A stretch of 64,000 bases of DNA, taken from Enhydrobacter aerosaccus (GTDB lineage: Bacteria > Pseudomonadota > Alphaproteobacteria > Reyranellales > Reyranellaceae). The stretch lies in NCBI RefSeq assembly GCF_900167455.1, contig NZ_FUWJ01000009.1, forward strand, positions 124,001 through 188,000, given 5' to 3'. The stretch's first letter is position 1, and each line of letters opens with the position of its first letter. Both the position numbers and the translations under genes were made by a program. A model generated the notes under the pieces. It was given only the letters and a program-made list of their open reading frames with translations. It was not told where the DNA came from and did no database searches. Of this stretch, positions 24,068 to 31,067 are shown in pieces.

Positions 24068-24655
24068 ATGGGACGCTCCCTGTTCAGTCATGCCGACTTC
24101 CTTGCCGCCGCCCGCGCGCTCGCGGCCGAGAACGGGCCGGCGGCGGTGACGGTCGACGCCATTGCCGCGCGCCTGAAGGCGCCGAAAGGCTCGTTCTATC
24201 ACCGCTTCGCCTCGCGCGACGCCCTGCTGGGCGAGCTGTGGCTCGCTACCGTGCTCGCCTACCAGGAAGGTTTCGTGCAGACAATCGAGGCCGGTGACGG
24301 ACTCGCCGCGGCGCTGCACACGCCGGCCTGGGTGCGGGCGAACCTCGACGATGCGCGCCTGCTGCTGCTCTACAGCCGCCACGATTTCGTGCAGGGAGAA
24401 TGGCCGGCGGCGCTCAGGCGCGGCGTGCGGGAGCAAACAGAGCGCTTTGAAGCCTGCCTGGAAACATTCGCGCGCGACGCTTTCGGGCGGGCCGGTACGT
24501 CGCAGATCAGGCGCGCCACCTTCGTGCTGGCCGAGGTGCCGACCGCCGCCGTGAAGCAGCACCTGCAGCGCCGCGAAGTCCCACCGCCCCTGGTCGACGA
24601 GCTGATCGCGACCACCTATCGCGCCATTGTCGGGCCAGGCAAGGCACGTTCATGA
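24068..24655 (+). CDS. TetR family transcriptional regulator
   Basis: A 195-residue repressor. The N-terminal HTH is clear: ARALAAENGPAAVTVDAIAARLKAPKGSFYHRF with the usual GSFYHRF recognition helix end at about residue 45. The C-terminal ligand domain is helical and not assigned to a subfamily. There is no Shine-Dalgarno sequence: the operator abuts the ATG, so the message may be leaderless, or the operator overlaps the start of transcription. Its stop overlaps a possible 50-codon frame (ATGA at 24652). Confidence 0.9.
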   Translation: MGRSLFSHADFLAAARALAAENGPAAVTVDAIAARLKAPKGSFYHRFASRDALLGELWLATVLAYQEGFVQTIEAGDGLAAALHTPAWVRANLDDARLLLLYSRHDFVQGEWPAALRRGVREQTERFEACLETFARDAFGRAGTSQIRRATFVLAEVPTAAVKQHLQRREVPPPLVDELIATTYRAIVGPGKARS

Positions 24656-24804
24656 GGCGCGCCGATGCGTCGAGGCCAAGGCCGGCATCGTCCAGTGCGT
24701 CGCCTTCTGCAACGCACTATGGTTTGCGCGTCTTCGACTTGATCTCGCTGCCGACGGGGCGGCAAAAGCGCGAGGTCGAGAAGCGCCTCGAGCGAATACT
24801 CTGA
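24652..24804 (+). CDS. possible small protein coupled to the TetR gene
   Basis: A 50-codon frame begins in an ATGA overlap with the TetR stop. The N-terminal 20 residues are low-complexity (Arg, Ser, Pro, Ala), while the C-terminal part (LRVFDLISLPTGRQKREVE and a following amphipathic helix) looks like real protein. It could be a genuine small protein or the tail of a decayed gene. No family recognised. Confidence 0.3.
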   Translation: MRRADASRPRPASSSASPSATHYGLRVFDLISLPTGRQKREVEKRLERIL

Positions 24805-24834
24805 AGTTGGCCTCGCAAGCACCATGACCCTGCC

Positions 24835-25248
24835 ATGACCCTCACACCCATCGTCGCCGTCCACATGACGGTGGCGCTCCTCGCCACGGCCCTGGGGCCT
24901 GTCGCTCTTTGGGCGCGCCTCGGCGCGCGCCAGCGCCCGGTGCTGCATCGCGCCTTCGGCTATGCCTGGGTCACGCTGATGATCGTGACGGCGGTCAGCG
25001 CGATGTTCATCCGCAGCACGCTGTCTTTCAGCATCGCCGGCTTCTCGCCGATTCACCTTTTGATTCCGTTCACGCTGATCAATCTCTTCATGGCGTTCCG
25101 GGCGTTGTCACGCGGTGAGATCCGCCGGCATCGGCGGCATATGCTGGGCGTCTACTTCGGCGCCTGCGTGATCGCGGGGTTTTTCACCCTCGTCCCCGGG
25201 CGATACCTGGGGAATCTGATCTGGCATGACTGGCTGAGGTGGATCTAG
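24835..25248 (+). CDS. DUF2306-type small integral membrane protein
   Basis: A 137-residue protein with four hydrophobic segments (about residues 5-25, 45-65, 72-90 and 110-130) and the motif LHRAFGYAWV plus RRHRRHMLGVYFGACVIAGFF, which are typical of the DUF2306 group of predicted heme- or quinone-associated membrane proteins. The function of the family is not established. It follows the TetR gene on the same strand after about 180 nt and ends the conserved part of this region; island DNA begins after it. Confidence 0.75.
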   Translation: MTLTPIVAVHMTVALLATALGPVALWARLGARQRPVLHRAFGYAWVTLMIVTAVSAMFIRSTLSFSIAGFSPIHLLIPFTLINLFMAFRALSRGEIRRHRRHMLGVYFGACVIAGFFTLVPGRYLGNLIWHDWLRWI

Positions 25249-25362
25249 GTTCCGGGTGACGAAGTGGTGAAACCAGAGCCGGATCGAAGCTGGTGAAGCG
25301 AGCGTGGGCGTTGCCAACGATCTGCCTGCGCATCGGATTGAGAAAGACGAGCAGACACCGTC

Positions 25363-25853
25363 TCACCGGCTCCAGGCCGTGCTCGATGGGACGAGCGACA
25401 GACGCAGCGGAGATCGCACGGCGGGAGCGACGACGCTCCGGTCGTCGACGGTCTGTCGTTCGTCGTCGGTGAGCCTGGTCCAAATGGGGAGTGGCGGGCG
25501 TCGGGTTTGCGGGCCGCCGTCCGCGGCGGGTTGGGCGAGCCAGTCGGTGACGGCGTGGGCGAGGTCGGCGCGGGCCTTCAGGGCCTCGCGCTTCTTCGTG
25601 CCGAAGGTGACGTCGATGAAATGCTGGTTGGTGGCGCGCTGGCTGGGATTGTCGGGCCAGTCCGATTCGTTCTGTGTCGCCGCGGCCTGGTACGCGGCGT
25701 CCAATGCATCGGGGTCGTGGGTGTCGGGCGGGGCGAGGCCCTTGAGATAGTCCTGTCCGGCCAGATGCTCGCGCGCGGCGGCGATCAGCGGATCGAGGAG
25801 GACACGCTCGGCCGGATCGATGCGGTCGCCGGCGCGGGCCTGGAGGACGATCG
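25363..25853 (-). pseudogene. displaced toxin pre-tip fragment (copy A)
   Basis: From 25853 down to about 25490 this frame repeats the conserved pre-tip region of the full toxin-like protein at 32851-34563: ERVLLDPLIAAAREHLAGQD, then QNESDWPDNPSQRATNQHF, HFIDVTFGTKKREALKA and GGPQTRRPPLPIWTRL. The N-terminal stalk is missing; sequence upstream of 25853 in this frame is unrelated. After WTRL the frame carries only about 35 low-complexity residues and stops, so no recognisable tip domain is left. Probably a truncated copy left by recombination. Confidence 0.7.
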
Positions 25854-25918
25854 CCGTCCTGCCATCGATAGACCGAGACGTACCCTCGGCTGATCTCCGA
25901 CGATCGCCCCGCGCCGAC

Positions 25919-26236
25919 TTATTGCGGCGGACCGAAGGTGAGCCGGCCGGCCTCGCCGCCGGCTCGTGCATACTGCACGGCTTCTTCCCAGAGTGCGGCG
26001 ATGGCGGGATCGGCCGGCAGCCCGTCGGGCCGCGTCGCCAGTTCCTGCAGCAGCCTGCCCAGCTCCTCCGAGTCGATGGCGACGCGCAACTGCTCGATGA
26101 GCCAGTACATCGCCGTATAGGCCTGGCTGTCCGTCAGCGACGTCGCCTTGCTTGCGGCCAGAGCGAACTGCACGGCATCCTGCCAGTCCTCGACGATGGC
26201 GCTGTCGGCTGGCTCGCCGTCTTCCAGCAACGACAT
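25919..26236 (-). CDS. small acidic protein, candidate immunity protein
   Basis: A 105-residue, acidic, helical protein with no signal or membrane segment. Two related stretches, EDWQDAVQFALAAS near residue 15 and ALWEEAVQYARAGG near residue 83, suggest an internal repeat. It lies 65 nt upstream of toxin fragment A on the same strand, in the kind of position occupied by immunity genes in polymorphic toxin loci. No known family is recognised and no good ribosome binding site precedes ATG 26236. Confidence 0.5.
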   Translation of the reverse strand: MSLLEDGEPADSAIVEDWQDAVQFALAASKATSLTDSQAYTAMYWLIEQLRVAIDSEELGRLLQELATRPDGLPADPAIAALWEEAVQYARAGGEAGRLTFGPPQ

Positions 26237-26282
26237 ATCGCCGAGTAGCCCGACCAGACCGCTCCGCTCGCATTACCCCGAC

Positions 26283-26345
26283 TCGCACGCCACCACCAGA
26301 TCGGGAATCCCATCCGGGACTCCTCCGCTAGATTTCATCCGCTAG
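26283..26345. repeat. 63-bp direct repeat, left copy
   Basis: This sequence recurs at 28516-28578 in the same orientation with 56 of 63 positions identical; most of the differences are transitions. Each copy contains a near-perfect hairpin (GGAATCCC-N4-GGGACTCC). The two copies bracket the AraC regulator and aldo/keto reductase genes. See the finding on this block. Confidence 0.85.
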
Positions 26346-26389
26346 GCGATTTGGCGCCAATTGTCTTCGATGGTGAGTTTTTGCTCAGC

Positions 26390-27304
26390 TCAAATACCGT
26401 ATTCGTCGGGATCCTTTGATTCAACTCGCATGCGTGCAGCGTCCTTGGAAGGTGGAATCCCGAATAATCGGGAATATTCACGGCTGAACTGAGATGCACT
26501 TTCGTATCCCACTGCAAATGCCGCGTGCGTGGTGTCTGAACTCGTCACGAGCAGTCTTCGTGCGGCCTGCAGGCGCAAGGTTTTCTGGTATTGCAGAGGG
26601 CTCAATGACGTCACCGCTTTAAAATGACGGTGGAATGATGGAACGCTCATGCCTGCAATTGCCGCAAGCGCCTCGGTTCGAAGTGTTTGATTGAGATTCT
26701 GCCGAATCCACGCAACGGATCGTCGAATATTTTCAATTCCGTGTCCTTGGCGAATTGCCTGCCGTAGCATGTCGCCGTGTCCGGTTTGCAGTAAACGATA
26801 TAGAACTTCCCTTTCACGTCCCGCGCCGAGCGCGGCAATGTCTTCCGGAGTGTCCAGAAGTGCGAGCAAGTGCTCCATCGCTTCCAGCAGTGCGGTAGTC
26901 CCTCGCTCGACACCGAACCCGTTGCGGTGACCCGCTCTCGCCGATTCGGCCGCTGCATCGCCGACGAGGGAAGCCAGCGCGTCGCGGTCGAGCGTCAGCG
27001 CTACCGCCATGTAAGGCCTTTCCACATCCGCCTCGAGTATGCAGCCCATTGCCGGCAATTCGATTGCTGAGGCAAAGCAACTCGCGGCTTCGAAGCGAAG
27101 GACGTTTCCCCCGATCAACACCTGCTTCACGCCCTGCAGGACCACGCAGATCATTGGATCGCACAAGGTCATGGCTGGAATTGTCCGATGCGCCAAAACC
27201 GCCAGGAAAAGGTTGGGGATCGCCGTAACGCCTCCCGGACCTGGCGCATGGCCAAGAACGCGACCGCGGATGCGTTTGAGAAGCTCTTCCATTTTTGCAT
27301 TCAT
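26390..27304 (-). CDS. AraC family transcriptional regulator
   Basis: A 304-residue activator of the YqhC-like group. The N-terminal cupin domain (AraC_N; VVLQGVKQVLIGG around residues 54-66) is followed by two HTH motifs: LAAIAGMSVPSFHRHFKAVT near residue 220 and HAAFAVGYESASQFSREYSR near residue 265. GAGG is 9 nt before ATG 27304. It is divergent from the aldo/keto reductase with 135 bp between the starts; regulators of this group often sit beside and control aldehyde reductases. Its GC content looks a little lower than that of the surrounding core genes. Confidence 0.92.
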   Translation of the reverse strand: MNAKMEELLKRIRGRVLGHAPGPGGVTAIPNLFLAVLAHRTIPAMTLCDPMICVVLQGVKQVLIGGNVLRFEAASCFASAIELPAMGCILEADVERPYMAVALTLDRDALASLVGDAAAESARAGHRNGFGVERGTTALLEAMEHLLALLDTPEDIAALGAGREREVLYRLLQTGHGDMLRQAIRQGHGIENIRRSVAWIRQNLNQTLRTEALAAIAGMSVPSFHRHFKAVTSLSPLQYQKTLRLQAARRLLVTSSDTTHAAFAVGYESASQFSREYSRLFGIPPSKDAARMRVESKDPDEYGI

Positions 27305-27439
27305 AAGCCCGACCTCAGCTCGAGAGAAGAGGATTGATAGGATTAGGCAAAAGACAGAGAGCTTCTGGAATGCAAGTTTCGAATGTCGCCCATATTTTTT
27401 GCGAACAGCAAGAAATTACAAACGACAGGAGTGTCGGCG

Positions 27440-28399
27440 ATGGCGTTGGCAAAGCGCGGATTAGGCAAAGGAGGTCCTGAAGTCTCGGCTCTCGGCTTGG
27501 GCTGTATGGGCATGTCGGAATTCTACGGTCACAGCGACCGCGAAGCGGCGCTCGCCACGATCGCTGCGGCGCTAGAGGCTGGCGTCACGCTTCTCGACAC
27601 GGGCGATTTCTATGGCATGGGGCATAACGAAATGCTCCTGGCCGAGGCGTTGCGCGGCAAACGGGATCAGGCTTTCATTCAGGTCAAGTTCGGTGCGCAG
27701 CGCGGACCCGACGGTGCGTTTCTCGGCATCGACGCACGTCCCGCATCGGTCAAGACCGCGTTGGCGTATAGTCTCCGACGCCTAGGGACCGACCATGTCG
27801 ATCTCTATCAAACGGGACTGGATCCCGCAGTGCCAATCGAAGATACGATTGGAGCGATCGGAGATCTCGTTCAGCAAGGCTATGTGCGCCACGTCGGCAT
27901 CACCAACGTGGATGCCAATACGATCCGGCGCGCGCACGGGACGCAACCCATCACAGCATTGCAATTTGAATACGGCCTGATGTCGCGGGATATCGAGCAT
28001 GAAATACTGCCGCTTTGCCGCGAGTTGGGAATCGGGATCACGGCCTATGGGGTCCTGAGCAGAGGTTTGCTTACCGGCAGCAAGGGCAGCGGCGAAGGTG
28101 ACTTTCGCAATGTCCTGTATCCGCGCTTTCAGGGCGAAAACCTTACGCGAAATGAACGGCTGGCGGCTGCGCTGGCGAAAGTTGCCCAAAGCGAAGGAAT
28201 CACAGCGGCTCAAGCAGCGATCGCATGGGTTGCTAGCCGGGGGGCGGACATCATTCCCCTCGTCGGCGCTCGCACCGTCGAACGGCTGACTGAAGCACTG
28301 AGGTCGCCCTTGCACCTCTCAAAAGAGGCCCTTTCCGAAATCGAGAGGGCTGTTCCCGAAAACGCTGTTAGCGGCGAGCGCTTCATGGTTGCGCACTAA
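27440..28399 (+). CDS. aldo/keto reductase
   Basis: A 319-residue NADPH-dependent oxidoreductase with the (beta/alpha)8 fold. LGLGCMGMSEFYG is the first strand, LLDTGDFYGMG carries the catalytic Asp and Tyr, QVKFGAQ the Lys. The usual catalytic His segment (LYYQHR in many relatives) reads DLYQTGLDP, so the fourth tetrad residue is absent, as in some AKR13-like enzymes with LYQPAR. The cofactor end is PLVGARTVERLTEAL. AGGAG stands 8 nt before ATG 27440. Likely substrate: reactive aldehydes or ketones, under AraC control. Confidence 0.92.
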   Translation: MALAKRGLGKGGPEVSALGLGCMGMSEFYGHSDREAALATIAAALEAGVTLLDTGDFYGMGHNEMLLAEALRGKRDQAFIQVKFGAQRGPDGAFLGIDARPASVKTALAYSLRRLGTDHVDLYQTGLDPAVPIEDTIGAIGDLVQQGYVRHVGITNVDANTIRRAHGTQPITALQFEYGLMSRDIEHEILPLCRELGIGITAYGVLSRGLLTGSKGSGEGDFRNVLYPRFQGENLTRNERLAAALAKVAQSEGITAAQAAIAWVASRGADIIPLVGARTVERLTEALRSPLHLSKEALSEIERAVPENAVSGERFMVAH

Positions 28400-28473
28400 G
28401 CAACCTACGGTCGGCGAGGGACAAAGATTGGGAGCTTCGCAATAACGTCTCAATCCCAACATCTAGAGGGAGG

Positions 28474-28501
28474 TGGCGCGCCCGACACGATTCGAACGTG
28501 T
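28474..28501 (-). tRNA. tRNA 3'-end fragment (T arm, acceptor strand, CCA)
   Basis: On the minus strand a 5-bp T stem ACACG/CGTGT encloses the loop TTCGAAT, then comes the acceptor strand CGGGCGC, discriminator G and an encoded CCA. This is the 3' end of a tRNA whose 5' strand should read GCGCCCG, as in several alphaproteobacterial arginine tRNAs. No matching 5' half is found within 100 bp on the 5' side, so it is a fragment and not a working tRNA gene. Such 3' ends mark integration sites of islands. Confidence 0.6.
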
Positions 28502-28515
28502 GGCTTCACCCTAAG

Positions 28516-28578
28516 TCGCATGCCACCACCAGATCGGGAATCCCCTTCGGGACTCCTCCGTTGGATTTTATCCACTAG
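28516..28578. repeat. 63-bp direct repeat, right copy
   Basis: The right partner of 26283-26345, lying only 14 nt beyond the tRNA 3'-end fragment. The 340-bp stretch 28400-28739 that contains it has no convincing gene. Confidence 0.85.
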
Positions 28579-28739
28579 CGTCACCTGCGGAAAAGACGTT
28601 GTGTGTCTCCTGCATCGTTCAGGCGTGTCGGCCTCTGATGGTCTGGAACCTAGCTTCCGGAGCTTGTGCCAGGGATGCATTGTTTCACAGGTATGGAGAC
28701 ACCGGCCGCTGTCGCGGCGATCACCTGCAGGTTATCACC

Positions 28740-28964
28740 TTAATACGTTCGGCCGTGACCGTCGGGATGCAGGTCAGGGTATCGCCGAGCGACAGGAACA
28801 CTGATGTGCTGATGAAGGTTGTGAACGGCTTCGATCACGGTGCGGAGCATCTGCTTGCGCTCCGCCTCGTTTTCGACATCGCGAATAGCCTCATCCAAAG
28901 CGCCGAGCGAACGCTCCACCTGCTTCATTGCCCCAGCTATTCGGTTGGCCAACTCGCGCTTCAT
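28740..28964 (-). CDS. small helical protein, candidate immunity protein (paralogue of 30128-30451)
   Basis: A 74-residue, all-helical, soluble protein. It aligns along its whole length with the first 70 residues of the product of 30128-30451: MKRELANRIAGAMKQVERSL against MRRNTAEQVIDAMKGVDAAI, both ending in a YPDLHPD/YPELHPD motif. GAGGAG is 5 nt upstream and overlaps the end of the preceding toxin-tip frame, whose stop lies 8 nt before this ATG, so the two are probably translated together. This is the arrangement expected of a toxin tip and its immunity gene; the function is inferred. Confidence 0.65.
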   Translation of the reverse strand: MKRELANRIAGAMKQVERSLGALDEAIRDVENEAERKQMLRTVIEAVHNLHQHISVPVARRYPDLHPDGHGRTY

Positions 28965-28972
28965 CTTGCTCC

Positions 28973-29456
28973 TCAGTCATTGGGTGGCCACAAGTAATTG
29001 TCATCGCCCTTTTTGCGAAGGCAATCTCTCATGCATCGCCGATAGGCGAAGAAGGCCGACGGTCTGCTGCCGAACAGACCTTGTTCGTACTTTTGAACGC
29101 ATTCCTCATGGCACTCTGTTTGTTCCAAGGCGGAACGGGCAACAGGTATGACGCTGGGTGATGCCGGCAAGTATCTTTCTGCTGTGCCGGTATTGGCATT
29201 TAGATCAAGAGTTTCATCGATTGTCGCTTGATCCTCCGGATCGAGCTTCGTCCAGAGGGGGGCGTCGGGTTTGCGGGCCGCCGTCCGGGGCGGGCTGGGC
29301 GAGCCAGTCGGTGACGGCGCGGGCGAGGTCGGCGCGGGCCTTCAGGGCCTCGCGCTTCTTCGTGCCGAAGGCGACGTCGATGAAATGCTGGTTGGTGGCG
29401 CGCTGGCGGGGATTGTCGGGCCAGTCGGCCTGGTTCCGCGCGGTCGCGCTCTTCAA
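28973..29456 (-). pseudogene. displaced toxin fragment (copy B) with frameshift and twin-CX3C tip
   Basis: The frame starting right after the stop of the DUF4265 gene repeats the pre-tip region (ADWPDNPRQRATNQHFIDVA, then FGTKKREALKARADLARAVT and PQTRRPPL). At the PPL/WTKL junction 8 bp (GCCGCTCA in the full copy) are missing, shifting the frame. In the shifted frame the protein continues as LWTKLDPEDQATIDETLDL and ends with a domain carrying CHEEC and CMRDC 26 residues apart. The intact ancestor was thus a toxin with a small twin-CX3C tip. The last 65 codons (28973-29170) might still be translated alone. Confidence 0.7.
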
Positions 29457-29927
29457 TTAAGCCAAGTAAGCATACCCTTCCTGGAACAGCCAGACTTGAT
29501 CTGCTTCTCCCCTTTCAAGAAGGTCATACACTTCCCGGACGTCGGCTGAAGACGGGACATCGACGGAGAGTAACAGCCGGCGGCCAACACTGAGATCTAT
29601 GTGCGTGCTCTCATATGAACACCCTTTTCGCTCAAGCGCGTCCCAACAGGTCCAGAACCGCGATCCATCGGACTCGGCAAGGATCATGTAAGTCGAATGT
29701 CCGCTCCTTTCGACGACGCGGTCAAAGTCGAACACCAGCCCATCCTCAGTCGGTAGCGCCTTTACTACATCGTTGTGGCTGATACCCCTTGCGAAAAAAG
29801 GTGAGTTGGCCACTCGGAACAGCAGCGATCGTCCTGAAACCGGTTCCGCCCAAATGGACTCGTTCGCGTGTCCATGCCACTCGGAGGCATCGATTTTGAT
29901 GCACACCTTTACGAGTTGCTGTGCCAT
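29457..29927 (-). CDS. DUF4265 domain protein, candidate immunity protein
   Basis: A 156-residue soluble protein. The stretch SIWAEPVSGRSLLFRVANS followed by PFFARGISHNDVV and VERSGHSTYMIL is the DUF4265 pattern; the family has no settled function. GGAGG lies 11 nt before ATG 29927. It sits between two broken toxin fragments: its start overlaps the open frame of fragment C, and fragment B follows in frame straight after its stop codon. This position suggests an immunity gene left behind by tip replacement. Confidence 0.75.
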   Translation of the reverse strand: MAQQLVKVCIKIDASEWHGHANESIWAEPVSGRSLLFRVANSPFFARGISHNDVVKALPTEDGLVFDFDRVVERSGHSTYMILAESDGSRFWTCWDALERKGCSYESTHIDLSVGRRLLLSVDVPSSADVREVYDLLERGEADQVWLFQEGYAYLA

Positions 29928-30127
29928 TTTAAATCTCGCCTCCAGCTCCACGCCTGTACCATTCCTTCGGAGTTCGAGGACCGTTCTGTAAATTGCAGGA
30001 TCTGCAGGATGGAGTCGCGCTTCTTTGTGCCGAAGGCCACGTCGATGAAGTGCAGGCAGTGTTCGATGGTGTCGCTCTCAGTCTGCTGCTGGCTTCTACC
30101 TCGTCCGCGAGAATCGATGTTTGAAAG
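29909..30127 (-). pseudogene. displaced toxin pre-tip fragment (copy C)
   Basis: Directly after the stop codon of the gene at 30128, and in the same frame, a short open frame carries QQTESDTIEHCLHFIDVA and FGTKKRDS, matching QNESDWPDNPSQRATNQHF then IDVAFGTKKRE of the full toxin with a 6-residue deletion. The remaining 40 residues have no recognised domain. The frame ends inside the start of the DUF4265 gene. The DNA match to the other copies is confined to about 30014-30060. Confidence 0.6.
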
Positions 30128-30451
30128 TCAAGATTGATCCTTCTTCACTGGCGATACGCCCCGTGCGAGGCGAGACGCCTGTTCGAGCCGAGATCGCACT
30201 CTTTCGAACTGCTCGTAGTCTTGCCACTGAAAACTCCCATCGGGAAAATCAGGATGCAGTTCCGGATAGTCTTTGATGGTTGGAAGGGTGATCTGCATAT
30301 ACAGATCGCTGATCAGATCGGCGATGAAGTGGAGCATCCCTGATCGTTCCGCGTCATCTTCGATCGCTCTGATCGACGTGATGAGATGGTTGATGGCCGC
30401 ATCCACTCCCTTCATTGCATCGATTACTTGTTCAGCAGTGTTCCTGCGCAT
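30128..30451 (-). CDS. small helical protein, candidate immunity protein (paralogue of 28740-28964)
   Basis: A 107-residue helical protein. Residues 1-70 match the product of 28740-28964, including the spacing of the two helices and the PELHPD end. About 37 further residues, charged and probably coiled, follow (QWQDYEQFERVRSRLEQASR). GGAAG is about 7 nt before ATG 30451; earlier in-frame starts give a basic, unlikely N-terminus. It precedes toxin fragment C and is divergent from the membrane-protein genes that start at 30669. Immunity function is inferred from the neighbourhood. Confidence 0.65.
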   Translation of the reverse strand: MRRNTAEQVIDAMKGVDAAINHLITSIRAIEDDAERSGMLHFIADLISDLYMQITLPTIKDYPELHPDFPDGSFQWQDYEQFERVRSRLEQASRLARGVSPVKKDQS

Positions 30452-30668
30452 CTGGATCTTCCTTCGTTTCGCGATAACACTAGAAGGCAAAGCCTTTCTC
30501 TTGCGTGCATTGTCTTATGCATGCGCGCATCATGCCCGCACCATCGAGCGAAAGGCGCCGATGCCGTTCCGACGCCACCGCGCGCCGATCGGCAAATTCT
30601 CGCACGTTCGGGAATGCAACCATGGATAGCTTCCATTATAGGTGATTCTCGTGGATAGTTCTCGCGAG

Positions 30669-31067
30669 ATGAACGAGCCCAGGAATGAACTCCTGAAGAA
30701 GATCGCGGGAACCGCTTTGGGCGTTGCGGGGTTTGCCGCCCGGGTGACTATTTCATTCTTCGTCATCCTGTGGGCCTATGCGCTTGTGACAATTGCCTTT
30801 GACGGTCTCCTGGCGATGTCCTGGGCAAAGTTTCTTGCCGATCCCCTCATCCCTGTCGCTATCGCCATAATTGTCGGCGCGGTTATGCCATATCTTCTGT
30901 TCTTCAACGTCGTTTGCATGGTGGTGGACCCTTCTCTGGAGAGTTGTTTCCCCGAGCTCGTGCCGACATGGGCTTATCTTTGCGCCGGACTGGCGGCGAT
31001 CCCTGTGGCGATCATCTGGGGGCGGATCTGCCTTCGGCGGTGCGGGCCGGCAAGCGAGTGGTTCTGA
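30669..31067 (+). CDS. small integral membrane protein (about four membrane segments)
   Basis: A 132-residue hydrophobic protein with segments at about residues 15-40, 52-70, 72-90 and 103-123 and a short basic C-terminus. A GTG at 30642 would add nine residues; neither start has a strong ribosome binding site. Its stop overlaps the next start (TGATG). No family recognised. It is one of three membrane-protein genes placed on the opposite strand inside the toxin island; its size and topology resemble membrane immunity proteins against colicin M-like toxins, but this is only a suggestion. Confidence 0.6.
   Translation: MNEPRNELLKKIAGTALGVAGFAARVTISFFVILWAYALVTIAFDGLLAMSWAKFLADPLIPVAIAIIVGAVMPYLLFFNVVCMVVDPSLESCFPELVPTWAYLCAGLAAIPVAIIWGRICLRRCGPASEWF

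Noticed and set aside
25184..25483. Basic 99-codon frame after toxin copy A as a replacement toxin tip
   Set aside because: The translation is Arg/Ser/Pro-rich with no domain and lies in a different frame from the pre-tip; nothing supports coding.
28474..28560. A complete tRNA gene
   Set aside because: Only the T arm and acceptor 3' strand can be formed. No 5' acceptor strand GCGCCCG or D arm is found at the right distance.
28450..28680. 76-codon open frame across the tRNA fragment and the right direct repeat
   Set aside because: It covers the tRNA 3' end and repeat, has no recognisable motif and no ribosome binding site.
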